Positions 7,656 to 13,863 of a stretch of 17,748 nt of DNA are shown piece after piece. The notes below the pieces were generated by a model. That model was given only the letters and a program-made list of their open reading frames with translations. It had not been told where the DNA came from and did not search any database. Every line of letters starts with the position of its first letter. Positions within the stretch are counted from its first letter, which is position 1. A program made the translations under genes and the position numbers. Origin of the DNA: Ruminococcaceae bacterium UBA5905 (GTDB lineage Bacteria; Bacillota; Clostridia; Oscillospirales; Acutalibacteraceae); assembly GCA_002431285.1 (NCBI GenBank), contig DJEF01000032.1, positions 36,718 through 54,465 on the forward strand, given 5' to 3'.

Positions 7656-7684
7656 AGTATATCCGATTTTGCCGGAAAAGGCAA
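7656..7684 (-). promoter_or_regulatory. Sigma-A promoter of the 81-aa gene
   Basis: On the minus strand: TTGCCT (7679-7684), 17-bp spacer, TATACT (7656-7661), about 70 bp upstream of the ATG at 7584. The -35 lies within an imperfect inverted repeat (7671-7708). Confidence 0.75.
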
Positions 7685-7708
7685 CAGGTTTTTTGCCGTT
7701 TTTCCGGC
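7671..7708. repeat. Imperfect inverted repeat over the -35 of the 81-aa gene
   Basis: GCCGGAAAA (7671-7679) and GGCAA (7680-7684) are matched by TTGCC (7693-7697) and TTTTCCGGC (7700-7708), with a 2-nt bulge. It may be an operator for the promoter it overlaps. It lacks a T-run and is unlikely to terminate the lipoprotein operon on the minus strand. Confidence 0.55.
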
Positions 7709-7790
7709 TTTCGGTGCGGAGGCGGGATTTGGAGGTGCAGCAGGTCTGCGATGTCGACTGTTCGCGTGTGGCGGCGCAGGGCGTTGAAAC

Positions 7791-7822
7791 GGGCGGTGTC
7801 CGTCCGAAGTGAACAGCCGCCC
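7791..7822 (-). terminator. Possible weak terminator of the lipoprotein operon
   Basis: GGGCGG (7791-7796) pairs with CCGCCC (7817-7822), with a few further pairs inside (TGT/ACA past a bulge). It begins 18 bp past the last lipoprotein gene. Only a short GTTTC follows on the minus strand, so the call is weak. The remainder of 7585-7839 holds the 81-aa gene's promoter and nothing else recognised. Confidence 0.35.
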
Positions 7823-7839
7823 GAACAGCTTTGTGGGGA

Positions 7840-8538
7840 TTAAAACGTAAAATAATAATTGTAATCGGTGCATTCTCCGTAGGTTTCATCGGCAAATTCC
7901 AGCGTAACTTTGGAGATTGTCAGTTTAGCCAGAGCGTCGCTGACATAAATTTTCTGGTGCAGCCGGATGGTGTCCCCTTTGCTGATGTTTTTGGCACAGA
8001 TCGTGTAGTTGCCGAGATCCGTGGGGAGCCAGTCGGAATCGTTTTTCGCTGCCAGCGGAACCTCCTGCCCGTTTTTATCGTAGCCTTTGATCTGGAAAAA
8101 GACCGCATCCAGCTTTTTGGAGCCGGAGTACTCCTGTTCCAAGGTTAATTCGCAGTAGGAGTATAGGATGTTGTCATTGCGGAGAGAACAGTTCCCTGTC
8201 GGTTCCTTACTGAAAAGGCTGTTGGCGGAACAGTGGATTTTCTCCACGGTCACCGTACAGGTCTCGGTCAAGCCCGATTTGGTGCGCACGGTGACGGTCG
8301 TATTCGAGCTGAGCTTTCCGGTCACTTTCCCGTCGGATGTGACGGTGGCGATGCCCAGATTGGCGCTGGTGATGCTCACGATCTCGTCATTGGTGGAGAT
8401 GGAGAGCGGCTTGGTTTCGCCGGAACGCAGGGTCAGATCCTCCACGGACAGATAATAGTCGGGGGCAAAGCAACCGCAGCTTGAGCCCAATATCCCCAGG
8501 CACACAAGAAGGATAAATAGCGTATGTTTCCGCATCAT
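7840..8538 (-). CDS. Lipoprotein with a bacterial Ig-like (Big_2-type) domain
   Basis: A 232-aa exported protein. The N-terminus is a lipoprotein-like signal (MMRKHTLFILLVCLGILGSSC), with Cys21 the likely lipidation site although Gly at -3 is not ideal. Residues about 29-98 match a Big_2-type Ig fold: SVEDLTLRSGETKPLSIS, the VTSDGKVTGK turn, and alternating Val/Thr to CTVTVE. The C-terminal half (about 115-232) is a second beta-rich domain of unknown type that contains several cysteines. The start has GAGGAG 9 nt upstream. It is the third gene of a three-gene operon, 13 bp behind the preceding lipoprotein. It probably sits on the outer face of the membrane and binds a surface ligand or partner; this is inferred from fold only. 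Confidence 0.87.
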   Translation of the reverse strand: MMRKHTLFILLVCLGILGSSCGCFAPDYYLSVEDLTLRSGETKPLSISTNDEIVSITSANLGIATVTSDGKVTGKLSSNTTVTVRTKSGLTETCTVTVEKIHCSANSLFSKEPTGNCSLRNDNILYSYCELTLEQEYSGSKKLDAVFFQIKGYDKNGQEVPLAAKNDSDWLPTDLGNYTICAKNISKGDTIRLHQKIYVSDALAKLTISKVTLEFADETYGECTDYNYYFTF

Positions 8539-8551
8539 TTCTTCCCACTCC

Positions 8552-9133
8552 TCACTGTTTTTCGAACCAGTTTCCGTATGTTTTGCCGTCGTGGATCGCG
8601 AACCGATAGCTTTCTCCAGCCACTAGGACATCGCCCTGTATATAATACTGTCCTTTTGTCACGTAATAGTCCGGCGTACTGCCCAGAATCGTTTTCAGAT
8701 TCAGATTTGCTGTTGTACGCTCAAAGGTTCCGTCCTCGGAAAAGACCACATTCTCATAATAATTCTGTTTGTAGAAAGCTTCCAGATTCACGCTGCCGGT
8801 CACGTGGGTGCCGTTATCGGTCAGTTTCATCTTGCTGCATCGCGAGTCTTTTTCGATGAACCGGCTGCCATCGAGAATATGCTCCTTGCCGTCGATATAC
8901 AGGGTGGCGCCTTTTACCTTCCAGGTGCAATCGCGTTCGTGGTTCCAATCGTACAGGGCGGTGCCGCCATAGTCGCAACCGGCCGTGTCTCCGATGGTGA
9001 ATTCGTAGGTGGCACTGGAATTGGCATTTTTGTATTTCCCCTCCACCCGCGCTCCGCAGGCGCATAAGCAGAGCAGGCACGCCAGCAGCGCGCATAGAGC
9101 CGCTCCGCGGCGGGTACAATGGATGTGTTTCAT
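8552..9133 (-). CDS. Lipoprotein of unknown function (193 aa)
   Basis: A basic N-terminus and hydrophobic stretch end in LCLCAC, with Cys26 the likely lipidated residue, so the protein should be anchored outside the membrane. The mature part is beta-rich with short repeating strand-turn elements (GKYKN, DGKEHILDG, EDGTFERT, GQYYIQGDVLVAG), resembling small lipocalin-like or DUF-type secreted beta-barrels; no catalytic motif is seen. The ATG at 9133 has AAGGAGG 7 nt upstream and overlaps the previous gene's TGA as ATGA, indicating translational coupling. It is the middle gene of the operon started by the 63-aa protein. Confidence 0.87.
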   Translation of the reverse strand: MKHIHCTRRGAALCALLACLLCLCACGARVEGKYKNANSSATYEFTIGDTAGCDYGGTALYDWNHERDCTWKVKGATLYIDGKEHILDGSRFIEKDSRCSKMKLTDNGTHVTGSVNLEAFYKQNYYENVVFSEDGTFERTTANLNLKTILGSTPDYYVTKGQYYIQGDVLVAGESYRFAIHDGKTYGNWFEKQ

Positions 9134-9321
9134 ATTTCTTCCTCCTTCAGACAGAATCGACAGCATTTGGCGACGGGGTGCCGGGGATCGGGATAGACCC
9201 GCGCCTCTTCTAATGTGGGGAATGAGATGCAATACTCCGGGCGCATCCGCGATAGTCCGCAGCGCCCGTCTGCGGAATCCGCCCGATGAATCCGCTTGGA
9301 ATTGGTATTCAGCAAATACAC
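9130..9321 (-). CDS. Small Cys/His-rich, probably zinc-binding protein (63 aa)
   Basis: The start is GTG at 9321, because GAGGAGGAGGAA precedes it by a few nt. Upstream in-frame TTG codons include one (9366) that falls at the transcription start next to the -10 box, so it cannot be used. The product has the pattern N-x-N-S-x-x-x-H near its N-terminus (NTNSKRIHR), cysteines at 21 and 31, a FPTLEEA helix start, and a C-terminal CCRFC. This order resembles the small metal-binding fold of the Ada N-terminus and of ComEC-type C-terminal domains, where His and Cys bind Zn. The resemblance is by eye only. It is soluble with no signal peptide, and is coupled to the lipoprotein gene by an ATGA overlap. 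Confidence 0.8.
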   Translation of the reverse strand: MYLLNTNSKRIHRADSADGRCGLSRMRPEYCISFPTLEEARVYPDPRHPVAKCCRFCLKEEEI

Positions 9322-9337
9322 GTGTTCCTCCTCCTCT

Positions 9338-9387
9338 TTATAATCCAATGTGATTGCTCGCGACAAAATTATAATCCATTAAGATTG
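9338..9387. promoter_or_regulatory. Tandem operator pair, probable XRE-regulator binding sites
   Basis: Two copies of TTATAATCCANTNNGATTG lie at 9338-9356 and 9369-9387, identical at 16 of 19 positions and 31 bp apart (about three helical turns, so on the same DNA face). Each contains the dyad AATC-N6-GATT. The right copy covers the -10 and part of the spacer of the minus-strand operon promoter; the left copy sits in its 5' untranslated region. Binding would be expected to repress the operon, and the right copy ends where a possible -35 (TTGAAA, 9385-9390) for the divergent regulator begins. Confidence 0.7.
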
Positions 9388-9396
9388 AAATGTCAA
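9368..9396 (-). promoter_or_regulatory. Consensus sigma-A promoter of the three-gene lipoprotein operon
   Basis: On the minus strand: TTGACA (9391-9396), exactly 17 bp, TATAAT (9368-9373), a full consensus match at both boxes. Transcription would start near 9361, giving a leader of about 40 nt before the GTG at 9321. Such a strong promoter with operator-like repeats implies that it is normally held off by a repressor. Confidence 0.92.
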
Positions 9397-9440
9397 GAGG
9401 TTTTAGTCATTTGTGGTAATGTAACCATGAGGTGAGAAAG

Positions 9441-9773
9441 ATGCCGCTGTATCACAGAATCCGCAATCTGCGGGAGGATGCCGACAAAACCCAGACCGAT
9501 ATTGCCGACTATCTGGGCACCACGGCGCAATATTACGGAAAATATGAGAAAGGGGAGCGGGAATTGCCGTTTTCCCGGGCAATTCTGCTGGCGGATTATT
9601 ACGCAGTCAGTTTGGATTATCTGGCGGGGCGCACGGACGCCCGGCACACCCCTGCCGATTTAGCGCTGACCGACGACGAGGTGCGGTTGATCCGGCAGTT
9701 TCGCCGGCTCACCGAACGCAACAAGGGCAAGGCGGAGCTGTTTATGGAGCAGCTGGGCGAGATGCAGGAATAG
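9441..9773 (+). CDS. XRE-family helix-turn-helix transcriptional regulator
   Basis: A 110-aa DNA-binding protein with a Cro/C1-type HTH at about residues 5-63: RIRNLRED, QTDIADYLGTTAQYYGKYEKGERELP, then LADYYAVSLDYLAGR. The C-terminal about 40 residues are helical and charged (LTDDEVRLIRQFRRLTERNKGKAELF), a likely dimerisation helix. The ATG at 9441 is chosen over the in-frame GTG at 9432 because GAGGTGAG gives proper spacing to the ATG. It is divergent from the lipoprotein operon, with 119 bp between the two start codons, and is the natural candidate to bind the tandem repeats there and autoregulate. Confidence 0.93.
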   Translation: MPLYHRIRNLREDADKTQTDIADYLGTTAQYYGKYEKGERELPFSRAILLADYYAVSLDYLAGRTDARHTPADLALTDDEVRLIRQFRRLTERNKGKAELFMEQLGEMQE

Positions 9774-9937
9774 ACAAAGCCATGCGGCGGCGATCGCTTT
9801 TTCGACCAGACCGCGTATGCAGCGGCTGTGGTGCCCTTCGCTCAAAATACAGCCGTATTCTTCGGCCGGGTCATTCCGCCGCGGCGCTCTGCCCTTTGCC
9901 GAAATCTTCGAGCGGAAACGGTCGTACCCTCATGATG

Positions 9938-9985
9938 GCGTTGCCCGGTCAAAGCATTGCCCGGCCAAAGCGTTGCCCGGCCAAA
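9938..9985. repeat. Three tandem 16-bp units
   Basis: The units GCGTTGCCCGGTCAAA (9938), GCATTGCCCGGCCAAA (9954) and GCGTTGCCCGGCCAAA (9970) follow without gaps, differing at one or two positions. There are no spacers, so this is not a CRISPR array. The surrounding 9774-10004 region has no convincing gene; apart from these units and the terminator next to them nothing was recognised there. Confidence 0.85.
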
Positions 9986-10004
9986 ACATAGAGTGTCCCG
10001 ACAG

Positions 10005-10042
10005 CGAAAAACCCTCCCGGAACCGTGGCTCCGGGAGGGTTT
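10005..10042 (-). terminator. Rho-independent terminator of the ABC importer operon
   Basis: The perfect 13-bp arms AAACCCTCCCGGA (10009-10021) and TCCGGGAGGGTTT (10030-10042) enclose an 8-nt loop. On the minus strand the GC-rich stem runs into GGGTTTTTC. It is 13 bp past the binding-protein stop. Confidence 0.92.
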
Positions 10043-10055
10043 CCTGTTAGGACAC

Positions 10056-11069
10056 TTATTTCACGGTTTCGATGGCTTTTTGGGCATAGGTGTTGTTGAC
10101 CACCTGCCCGTAGTCGGCAATCTTCGTCAGCTCGCCTGCCTCGGTCATCACCGATTGCAGCCGGTTAAAGCTCTCCTCCGTCATCACCGGCGTATCGTTC
10201 CAGGCGTCGATGGAGCGGTAGCTCTCCACCGCCTTTTCCAGCAGCGCCGGGTCGGTGTCCGGAAAGCTGTCCTGCACGGCGGCGGCAATCTCGGCGGCGG
10301 TATGGGTCTGCACCCATTGCTGTCCCCGGTACAGGGCGTTGGTGAATTTCTGGATCAGCTCGCTGTTCTTCTCAATGTAGCTCTTTTTGGCAAAATAGGC
10401 GGTGTAGGGAATCTCTCCCGCCGCCGCGCCCACCGAGGCGACGATATGCCCCTTGCCCTCCTGCTGAAGCATGGAGGCGGTGGGCTCAAAGGCGGTGACA
10501 TAATCCCCGGTGCCGCCGGTGAAGGCTGCCGTCATCATAGAATACTGCACGCTGTTATCCAGGGTGGTATCCTTGGCGGGGTCGATGCCGTTCTGCCGCA
10601 GCACGTGCTCCAGCGCCATATAGGGCACGCCGCCCTTGCGCCCGGGCAGCACGGTCTTACCCTTGACCTTATCCCAGGTGAAGGCGCTGTCCGGCTGCCG
10701 CCCCAGCAGGAAGGAGCCGTCCCGCCGGGTGACCTGGGCAAACACCTGGGTGAAGTCCTCCTTGCCCTCGTTATAGACGTAGATGGACGCCTCCGGCCCG
10801 GCAAAGCCGATGTCGATGTTGCCGGACAGCACCGCCGCCATCACCGCGTCGGCGCCCTGCCCGTTGGATAGTTCTACCTCCAGCCCCTCGTCCAGAAAAT
10901 AGCCCTGCGCCAGCGCCACATATTGGGGCGCATAGAAAATGGAGTGGGTGACCTCGCACAGCCGCACCTTTACGGTGCCTTTCTGCCCGCCGCAGCCGAC
11001 GCACCCGATCAGCAGCAGCACGGCGGCGCATACCAGCGCCGCCCCCCGACGAAACCGTTGATGATTCAT
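10056..11069 (-). CDS. ABC importer substrate-binding lipoprotein, NMT1/SsuA-like
   Basis: A 337-aa periplasmic-type binding protein of the NMT1/THI5-SsuA/TauA superfamily, anchored by lipidation. The signal is RRGAALVCAAVLLLIGC, with lipidation probably at the first of two nearby Cys (LLIGCVGC). The mature start VRLCEVTHSIFYAPQYVALAQGYF, the VELSNGQGADAVMAAVLSGNIDIGFAG block and the ASIYVYNEG region are the ligand-cleft elements of this family. The ATG at 11069 follows GGGGAAAGGA and puts the signal peptide at the N-terminus; a longer frame overlaps the permease gene. The CCCFC motif of thiamine-precursor THI5 proteins is absent. The substrate could be a sulfonate, a pyrimidine/riboflavin-type compound or another small organic molecule. 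It is the last gene of the operon. Confidence 0.92.
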   Translation of the reverse strand: MNHQRFRRGAALVCAAVLLLIGCVGCGGQKGTVKVRLCEVTHSIFYAPQYVALAQGYFLDEGLEVELSNGQGADAVMAAVLSGNIDIGFAGPEASIYVYNEGKEDFTQVFAQVTRRDGSFLLGRQPDSAFTWDKVKGKTVLPGRKGGVPYMALEHVLRQNGIDPAKDTTLDNSVQYSMMTAAFTGGTGDYVTAFEPTASMLQQEGKGHIVASVGAAAGEIPYTAYFAKKSYIEKNSELIQKFTNALYRGQQWVQTHTAAEIAAAVQDSFPDTDPALLEKAVESYRSIDAWNDTPVMTEESFNRLQSVMTEAGELTKIADYGQVVNNTYAQKAIETVK

Positions 11070-11103
11070 AATGGCATCCTTTCCCCTGCCCACCGGCAGG
11101 CAC

Positions 11104-11931
11104 TCAATGTTGGCTGAATCCGAATACCCGCCGCACCAGCCATTGGAGCAGCACCACCGCCTCATACAGCAGCGCCGCCACCACCGCCAGCAATATGACG
11201 CTGGCCATCACCAGGTCCATCTTGAAGACCTGCCCGCCGTAGACGATGAGATACCCCAGCCCCGCCCGGGACACCAGAAATTCCCCGGCGATGACCCCCA
11301 CCAGCGACAGCCCGATGTTGACCTTGAGGGAGTCAAAGAGGGTGGGGACGTTATACGGCAGCACAATCTTCCGAAACACCTGCCCCTTGGTGGCGCCGAA
11401 GGTGCGGGCCATACGCAGGGCGCCCGGGTCGGTATCCCGGAAGCCGCTGAGCATCTCCAGCACCGTCACCACCAGCGAAATGGCCAGCGCCATAAAGACG
11501 ATGGCGCGGGTCCCGGCTCCCGCCAGAATTATGATAACCGGACCCAGCGCGATCTTCGGCAGGCTGTTCAGCACCACCAGATACGGTTCGCTGATCCGGG
11601 AAACCAGAGGGCTCCACCACAGAAGAATGGCCAGCAGCACCCCGGCGGCAGCTCCCAACAGAAAGCCCGCCAGCGTTTCGCCGACCGTGACCCGCAGGTG
11701 GTAGAGCAGGTCGCCCCCCGCCAGCGACCAGTAGGTGCGCAGAATTCGGGAGGGCTGGCTGAAGATGAAGCTGTCGATCCAGCCCAGCCGCGCCGCCCCC
11801 TCCCATAGCAGCAGCAGCGCCGCCAGGATACCCCAGCGCCACAGATGAATCCGGCGCTCGGTGCGTTTATTCTGCCGCAGATAGAGGGCCCGCTCCGGCG
11901 ACAGCAGCGGAGGTGTCGTTGTGCGCTTCAT
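11104..11931 (-). CDS. ABC importer permease (SsuC/TauC/ThiX-like)
   Basis: A 275-aa inner-membrane permease of the BPD_transp_1 type with about six hydrophobic segments. The cytoplasmic EAA-type loop that contacts the ATPase is visible as ALRMARTFGATKGQVFRKIVLP in the middle of the second half. The start at 11931 is inferred because the frame further upstream encodes unrelated sequence inside the ATPase gene and the region GGAACTGGGGATGG can act as ribosome site. This start overlaps the ATPase gene by 65 bp, which suggests translational coupling; no later Met gives a full first membrane segment. Confidence 0.92.
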   Translation of the reverse strand: MKRTTTPPLLSPERALYLRQNKRTERRIHLWRWGILAALLLLWEGAARLGWIDSFIFSQPSRILRTYWSLAGGDLLYHLRVTVGETLAGFLLGAAAGVLLAILLWWSPLVSRISEPYLVVLNSLPKIALGPVIIILAGAGTRAIVFMALAISLVVTVLEMLSGFRDTDPGALRMARTFGATKGQVFRKIVLPYNVPTLFDSLKVNIGLSLVGVIAGEFLVSRAGLGYLIVYGGQVFKMDLVMASVILLAVVAALLYEAVVLLQWLVRRVFGFSQH

Positions 11932-12688
11932 CCATCCCCAGTTCCTTCCATATATGATCGAAATAGTGTGAAAATGTCGGCTGGCTGCGGCACAGAAGCG
12001 GGGTGCGGCGGGGCAGGTCAAACCGGATGGGCAGCATCTCCCGGATGACCGCCGGACGGGCGGAGAGAATCAATACCCGGTCGCCCATGCAGATGCTTTC
12101 CGGAATATCGTGGGTCACCATCAGCGCCGTCACCTGTTCCTGCCGGATGATGCGGTAGACATCCTCCGTCACCTCCAGCCGGGTCTGATAGTCCAGCGCC
12201 GAAAATGCCTCATCCAGCAGCAGAATGGAGGGGTTGACCGCCAAGGTGCGGATGAGCGCCGCCCGCTGGCGCATCCCGCCGGACAGCTGGGAGGGGTGGC
12301 TGTCGGCAAAGGCGGACAGCCCATAGGTCTCCAGCAGCCGGTCGGCACGGGCGCGGGTTTCCGGCGTCAGGGCATGGCGGATCTCCAGCCCCAGCAGCAC
12401 ATTCTGCCGGATGGTGCGCCATTCCAGCAGATTATCCTGCTGGAGCATATACCCGATGCGGGGAGAGGGGCCGTCCACCGGTTCCCCGTCGATGACTACC
12501 CGCCCGGCGGTGGCGGGCAGCATCCCGGCGATGATGGACAGCAGGGTGGATTTGCCGCAGCCGCTGGGTCCTACCACGCTGAAAAAGTCCCCCCGCTCCA
12601 TAGCAAAGTCGATGTCCTTCAGCGCTACGATCTCGCCGCTTTTTGCCTGATAGGTCTGCCGGATATGCTCCACCTGTAAGATCGCCAT
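11867..12688 (-). CDS. ABC importer ATPase (SsuB/TauB/ThiZ-like)
   Basis: A 273-aa nucleotide-binding subunit. It has Walker A GPSGCGKST (40-48), Q-loop LQQDNLLEW (82-90), signature LSGGMRQRA (135-143), Walker B ILLLDEA (155-161), the D-loop SALD, and the switch His in VTHD (191-194). The QQDNLLEWRT form of the Q-loop is typical of nitrate/sulfonate/taurine-type importers. The ATG at 12688 follows GGAGG at suitable spacing and starts the fold at residue 1; the longer open frame up to 12928 is arginine/proline-rich and runs into the regulator's terminator, so it is not coding. It is the first gene of the operon. Confidence 0.95.
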   Translation of the reverse strand: MAILQVEHIRQTYQAKSGEIVALKDIDFAMERGDFFSVVGPSGCGKSTLLSIIAGMLPATAGRVVIDGEPVDGPSPRIGYMLQQDNLLEWRTIRQNVLLGLEIRHALTPETRARADRLLETYGLSAFADSHPSQLSGGMRQRAALIRTLAVNPSILLLDEAFSALDYQTRLEVTEDVYRIIRQEQVTALMVTHDIPESICMGDRVLILSARPAVIREMLPIRFDLPRRTPLLCRSQPTFSHYFDHIWKELGMDEAHNDTSAAVAGAGPLSAAE

Positions 12689-12893
12689 GCCGCCGCCTCC
12701 GTTTTGTGTGGTCTCTGTGCCAGTGTATGCGGCGGGGCGGAAAGTGTGTCGGCGTTTCGCGCGTCGAAAGACATACGCCCCGCAGCGGGGCGGTTTACCG
12801 CCGCGTGATGGGGGCGGGCGCGCTCCGTCTCGGGGAGTTTGTTTCTGCACGTCGGCGGTGACGGCCCGCGACTTTCCGGACAGGAACCGGGCA
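12689..12893 (-). promoter_or_regulatory. Leader/upstream region of the ABC importer operon with two competing hairpins
   Basis: About 200 bp without a gene. The operon promoter must lie here, since a terminator ends the AraC gene upstream, but no convincing -35/-10 pair was found. Two small GC-rich hairpins share bases: 12776-12782 with 12786-12792 (CGCCCCG/CGGGGCG), and 12789-12794 with 12797-12802 (GGCGGT/ACCGCC). They cannot form together. The conserved cores of the TPP, SAM or FMN riboswitches were looked for and not seen. Confidence 0.4.
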
Positions 12894-12935
12894 GAAAAAA
12901 TCCCCTGTGTGCCGGTTGTGTGGCACACAGGGGAT
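12894..12935 (-). terminator. Rho-independent terminator of the AraC-family gene
   Basis: The perfect 14-bp arms ATCCCCTGTGTGCC (12900-12913) and GGCACACAGGGGAT (12922-12935) enclose an 8-nt loop. On the minus strand the stem is followed by TTTTTTC. It begins 2 bp past the regulator's stop. Confidence 0.95.
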
Positions 12936-12937
12936 GG

Positions 12938-13756
12938 TCAGTGGTCCGTTTCGTTGCGGTGTGTCTTGCGCCATGCCAGCGGGGTCGATCCGGTGCGCGC
13001 CCGGAATTGCCGATCCAGCGTCGTCAACTCCCGGAAGCCGCAGGAGGCGGCGATTTCGGTCATGCTCAGGTCGGTGTCCCGCAGCAGCTGAGCGGCGGCG
13101 TCCAGCCGCACCCGGGTGAGATACTCCTTGGGAGAGCAGCCCAGATACTGGCGGCAGATGCGGTACAGATAGGTGCGATCCACCCCCACGTGCCGGGCAA
13201 TCTCCGCCACCGTCAGATCATAGGCATAGCTGCAATCCATCAGCTCCGCCGCCCGGCGGGCGTATAGCCCGGCATAGCCCCGGGGCGCGGCGGGGGAGGT
13301 GTGCATACTGGCAAAGCACAGATACAGATATCCCAGCAGCTGACAGGGATCCGGCGCACCGGTCTCAAATATCCGCAGCAGCCGCAGTAATCGCCGCTCC
13401 AGCTGTCCCTCGCTATGGTCGGTATAAATGGGTTGCTCCGGGGTCAGTCCGCATTCGTGCAGCAGCTCCGGGACAGCGGTGCCGTCGAAACTGAACCAGC
13501 TATATTCCCACGGGTCCGTCTCTGAGGCGGCATACACCGTGGATTCACCGGGAAAGATCAAAAAGCCCTGTCCCGCGTGCAGCGGATAGCGGATGTTGTC
13601 CCGCTGATACCAGCCGTTGCCCTGTATGATATAGTGGAACAGGTAGTGCGCCCTTACCGCCGGTCCAAACTGATGACCGGGCGGGCATTTTTCCCACCCG
13701 CAAAAATCAAAGCCCAGCTCCCGCCCGGACGGTGTTTCGACAAAGTATTCCCTCAT
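12938..13756 (-). CDS. AraC-family transcriptional regulator of the alpha-galactoside locus
   Basis: A 272-aa one-component regulator. The N-terminal about 165 residues form a cupin-like sugar-sensing domain (HYLFHYIIQGNGWYQ, then LHAGQGFLIFPGE). The C-terminal about 100 residues carry the paired AraC HTH: LTVAEIARHVGVDRTYLYRICRQYLGCSPKEYL and MTEIAASCGFRELTTLDRQFRARTGSTPLAWR. The ATG at 13756 is chosen over one six codons upstream because GGGAGGG lies just before it. It is divergent from melA, as MsmR/MelR-type regulators are from the raffinose/melibiose genes in streptococci and bacilli, so activation of melA in the presence of alpha-galactosides is the likely role. The ligand is inferred from context only. 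Confidence 0.94.
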   Translation of the reverse strand: MREYFVETPSGRELGFDFCGWEKCPPGHQFGPAVRAHYLFHYIIQGNGWYQRDNIRYPLHAGQGFLIFPGESTVYAASETDPWEYSWFSFDGTAVPELLHECGLTPEQPIYTDHSEGQLERRLLRLLRIFETGAPDPCQLLGYLYLCFASMHTSPAAPRGYAGLYARRAAELMDCSYAYDLTVAEIARHVGVDRTYLYRICRQYLGCSPKEYLTRVRLDAAAQLLRDTDLSMTEIAASCGFRELTTLDRQFRARTGSTPLAWRKTHRNETDH

Positions 13757-13792
13757 GGTAGTCCCTCCCTGCATGCGGTCCCTTCAGAAAAT

Positions 13793-13821
13793 ACTGTAAC
13801 ACAAATCGAAATGATCGGCAA
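13793..13821 (-). promoter_or_regulatory. Sigma-A promoter of the AraC-family gene
   Basis: On the minus strand: TTGCCG (13816-13821), 17-bp spacer, TACAGT (13793-13798). The expected transcript begins about 30 bp before the start codon at 13756. Confidence 0.75.
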
Positions 13822-13859
13822 GAGAAAAAACAACATTTTGCTGAATTTGTGAAACAAAA
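13796..13859. promoter_or_regulatory. Candidate AraC-protein binding sites between the regulator gene and melA
   Basis: GTAACACAAAT (13796-13806) and GTGAAACAAAA (13849-13859) match at 8 of 11 positions, 53 bp apart. The right-hand one lies in a small dyad TTTGT-GAA-ACAAA (13846-13858) centred about 47 bp upstream of the expected melA start, a usual place for an activator next to a weak -35. The left one overlaps the -10 of the regulator's own promoter, where binding would repress it. Confidence 0.45.
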
Positions 13860-13863
13860 GCAC

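Noticed and set aside
9322..9366. Longer version of the 63-aa protein starting at TTG 9366
   Set aside because: That codon sits 2 bp from the -10 box at or before the transcription start, while GTG 9321 has a strong ribosome site.
9938..9985. Possible CRISPR array
   Set aside because: The repeats are 16 bp and contiguous with no spacers, and no cas gene is present.
11867..12688. This ATPase as the missing energy subunit of the sugar transporter
   Set aside because: It belongs to the nitrate/sulfonate/taurine-type subfamily, lacks the C-terminal regulatory domain of MsmK/MalK proteins and is operonic with its own permease.
12689..12893. TPP riboswitch ahead of a possible thiamine-precursor importer
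   Set aside because: The conserved CTGAGA and CCTGATCTGG-type cores are absent, and the binding protein lacks the THI5 CCCFC motif, so thiamine-precursor transport was not claimed.
12689..12928. 80-residue N-terminal extension of the importer ATPase
   Set aside because: It runs through the leader into the neighbour's terminator and is Arg/Pro-rich; the ATG at 12688 has GGAGG and begins the normal fold.
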